Shown: positions 6,065-6,467 of the stretch, in pieces | How positions within the stretch are numbered: position 1 is the first letter of the stretch | Layout: every line of letters starts with the position of its first letter | Assembly (NCBI GenBank): GCA_003819975.1 | Contig: RPPU01000268.1 | Location: 1-6,467, forward strand | Direction: 5' to 3' | DNA from: Desulfobacteraceae bacterium | GTDB taxonomy: Bacteria; Desulfobacterota; DSM-4660; Desulfatiglandales; HGW-15 | DNA length: 6,467 bases | Notes under the pieces: generated by a model | The model's database searches: none | What the model was told of the DNA's origin: nothing | The model's input: the letters and a program-made list of their open reading frames with translations, nothing else | Translations under genes and position numbers: made by a program

Positions 6065-6467
6065 CTATGAACCATATCCCGTAAAATATTCTTCACCCAA
6101 AGTACGATAAACGACCGGCAATGATCTCTTATCCGGCGGTTTAAAGCCATATACGATCTCAAGAAAAGCCATGGTGATGCGAAAAGTCACCCCCCACAAC
6201 AACTCCGTTCCGGAAGAATCTTCATAGGTTAAGGCCGTAAAGTCTTGAATCACATGGTCGCGGCTTTTGAAATGAATCCGGCAACAAACATAATTCTTAG
6301 GTTCTAAAAAATAAGTCAAAGGGATATACATAATTTTAGCTACTTCCCAATTTGGCGCGAACTTTTTTTGATTTTGAACCCAACCAACCATTGGGTAAAG
6401 AATCCGGTCAAATGTCCGCAGACTCTGGGATGCGAGCGGTCCTAAAAACCGTACGGAAAAAGGATTA
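6065..6467 (-). CDS. Nudix-type CoA diphosphatase-like protein, C-terminal part (runs off right edge)
   Basis: The frame is open to the window edge, so this is the last 133 residues of a longer protein. The ATG at 6391 is internal, since 25 more in-frame codons lie upstream of it (reading NPFSVRFLGPLASQSL and on). The visible part resembles the C-terminal half of CoA pyrophosphatases of the NudL/YeaB type. It has an LGPL segment, then YPMVGWV, then WEVAKIMYIPLTYFLEP at 40-56 (family pattern E-V-x-x-x-x-x-x-P-L-x-x-L/F), then LLWGVTFRITMAFLEIVYGF at 89-108 matching the usual WG-(L/M)-T helix. Such enzymes cut CoA and its derivatives into phosphopantetheine and 3',5'-ADP. The Nudix box itself would be upstream, outside the window, so activity cannot be judged. 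The end is followed by a T-rich stretch on the coding strand without a clear hairpin. The alcohol dehydrogenase gene follows 147 bases further on. Confidence 0.75.
   Translation of the reverse strand, partial: NPFSVRFLGPLASQSLRTFDRILYPMVGWVQNQKKFAPNWEVAKIMYIPLTYFLEPKNYVCCRIHFKSRDHVIQDFTALTYEDSSGTELLWGVTFRITMAFLEIVYGFKPPDKRSLPVVYRTLGEEYFTGYGS

Noticed and set aside
1..6467. A new defence, mobile or biosynthetic system
   Set aside because: All long reading frames fall into known metabolic families and there are no toxin-antitoxin pairs, nucleases, integrases, reverse transcriptases or clustered unknown genes. The repeat elements are the only accessory signals.

Overview
This is a chromosomal stretch of ordinary metabolic genes, densely packed, from what looks like a free-living, probably environmental bacterium. 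The base composition is moderate and the coding strands carry good Shine-Dalgarno sites (AAAGGA, AAGGA, GGAGGA). No rRNA, tRNA or single-copy marker settles the taxonomy. The PurL has an ETHNSPS motif and is followed by a separate, rather long PurQ. There are also two dispersed repeats of kinds I know from Desulfobacterota-like and other uncultured lineages. Together these suggest a Gram-negative-type environmental lineage, but this is a weak inference.

Layout. Positions 1-2947 (+) hold the 3' part of purL and all of purQ, one base apart, which make the two subunits of formylglycinamidine ribonucleotide synthase (de novo purine synthesis). Positions 2948-3112 are non-coding. They hold a 135-bp element with 26-bp inverted-repeat ends, inside which I read a collapsed remnant of a GxxExxY-type gene. 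Positions 3113-4713 (+) hold a DapA-type synthase/lyase with all catalytic residues, overlapped by 4 bases (ATGA) by a GNAT acetyltransferase. These two are almost certainly translated together. Positions 4714-4783 separate convergent genes and contain a perfect 29-bp palindrome of a dispersed-repeat type. Positions 4784-5917 (-) hold an iron-containing alcohol dehydrogenase. Positions 5918-6064 are its leader and likely promoter region. Positions 6065-6467 (-) hold the C-terminal part of a Nudix CoA diphosphatase-like protein that runs off the right edge.

How the genes relate. purL-purQ form one functional unit. dapA-GNAT form a second unit whose joint purpose is not obvious from sequence. 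The Fe-ADH and Nudix genes are separate household or redox functions on the opposite strand. I found no defence system, CRISPR, integrase or other exotic system. The points most worth a second look are the internally deleted repeat element, the loss of the lysine-feedback residues in the DapA, and the replaced second histidine in the alcohol dehydrogenase.
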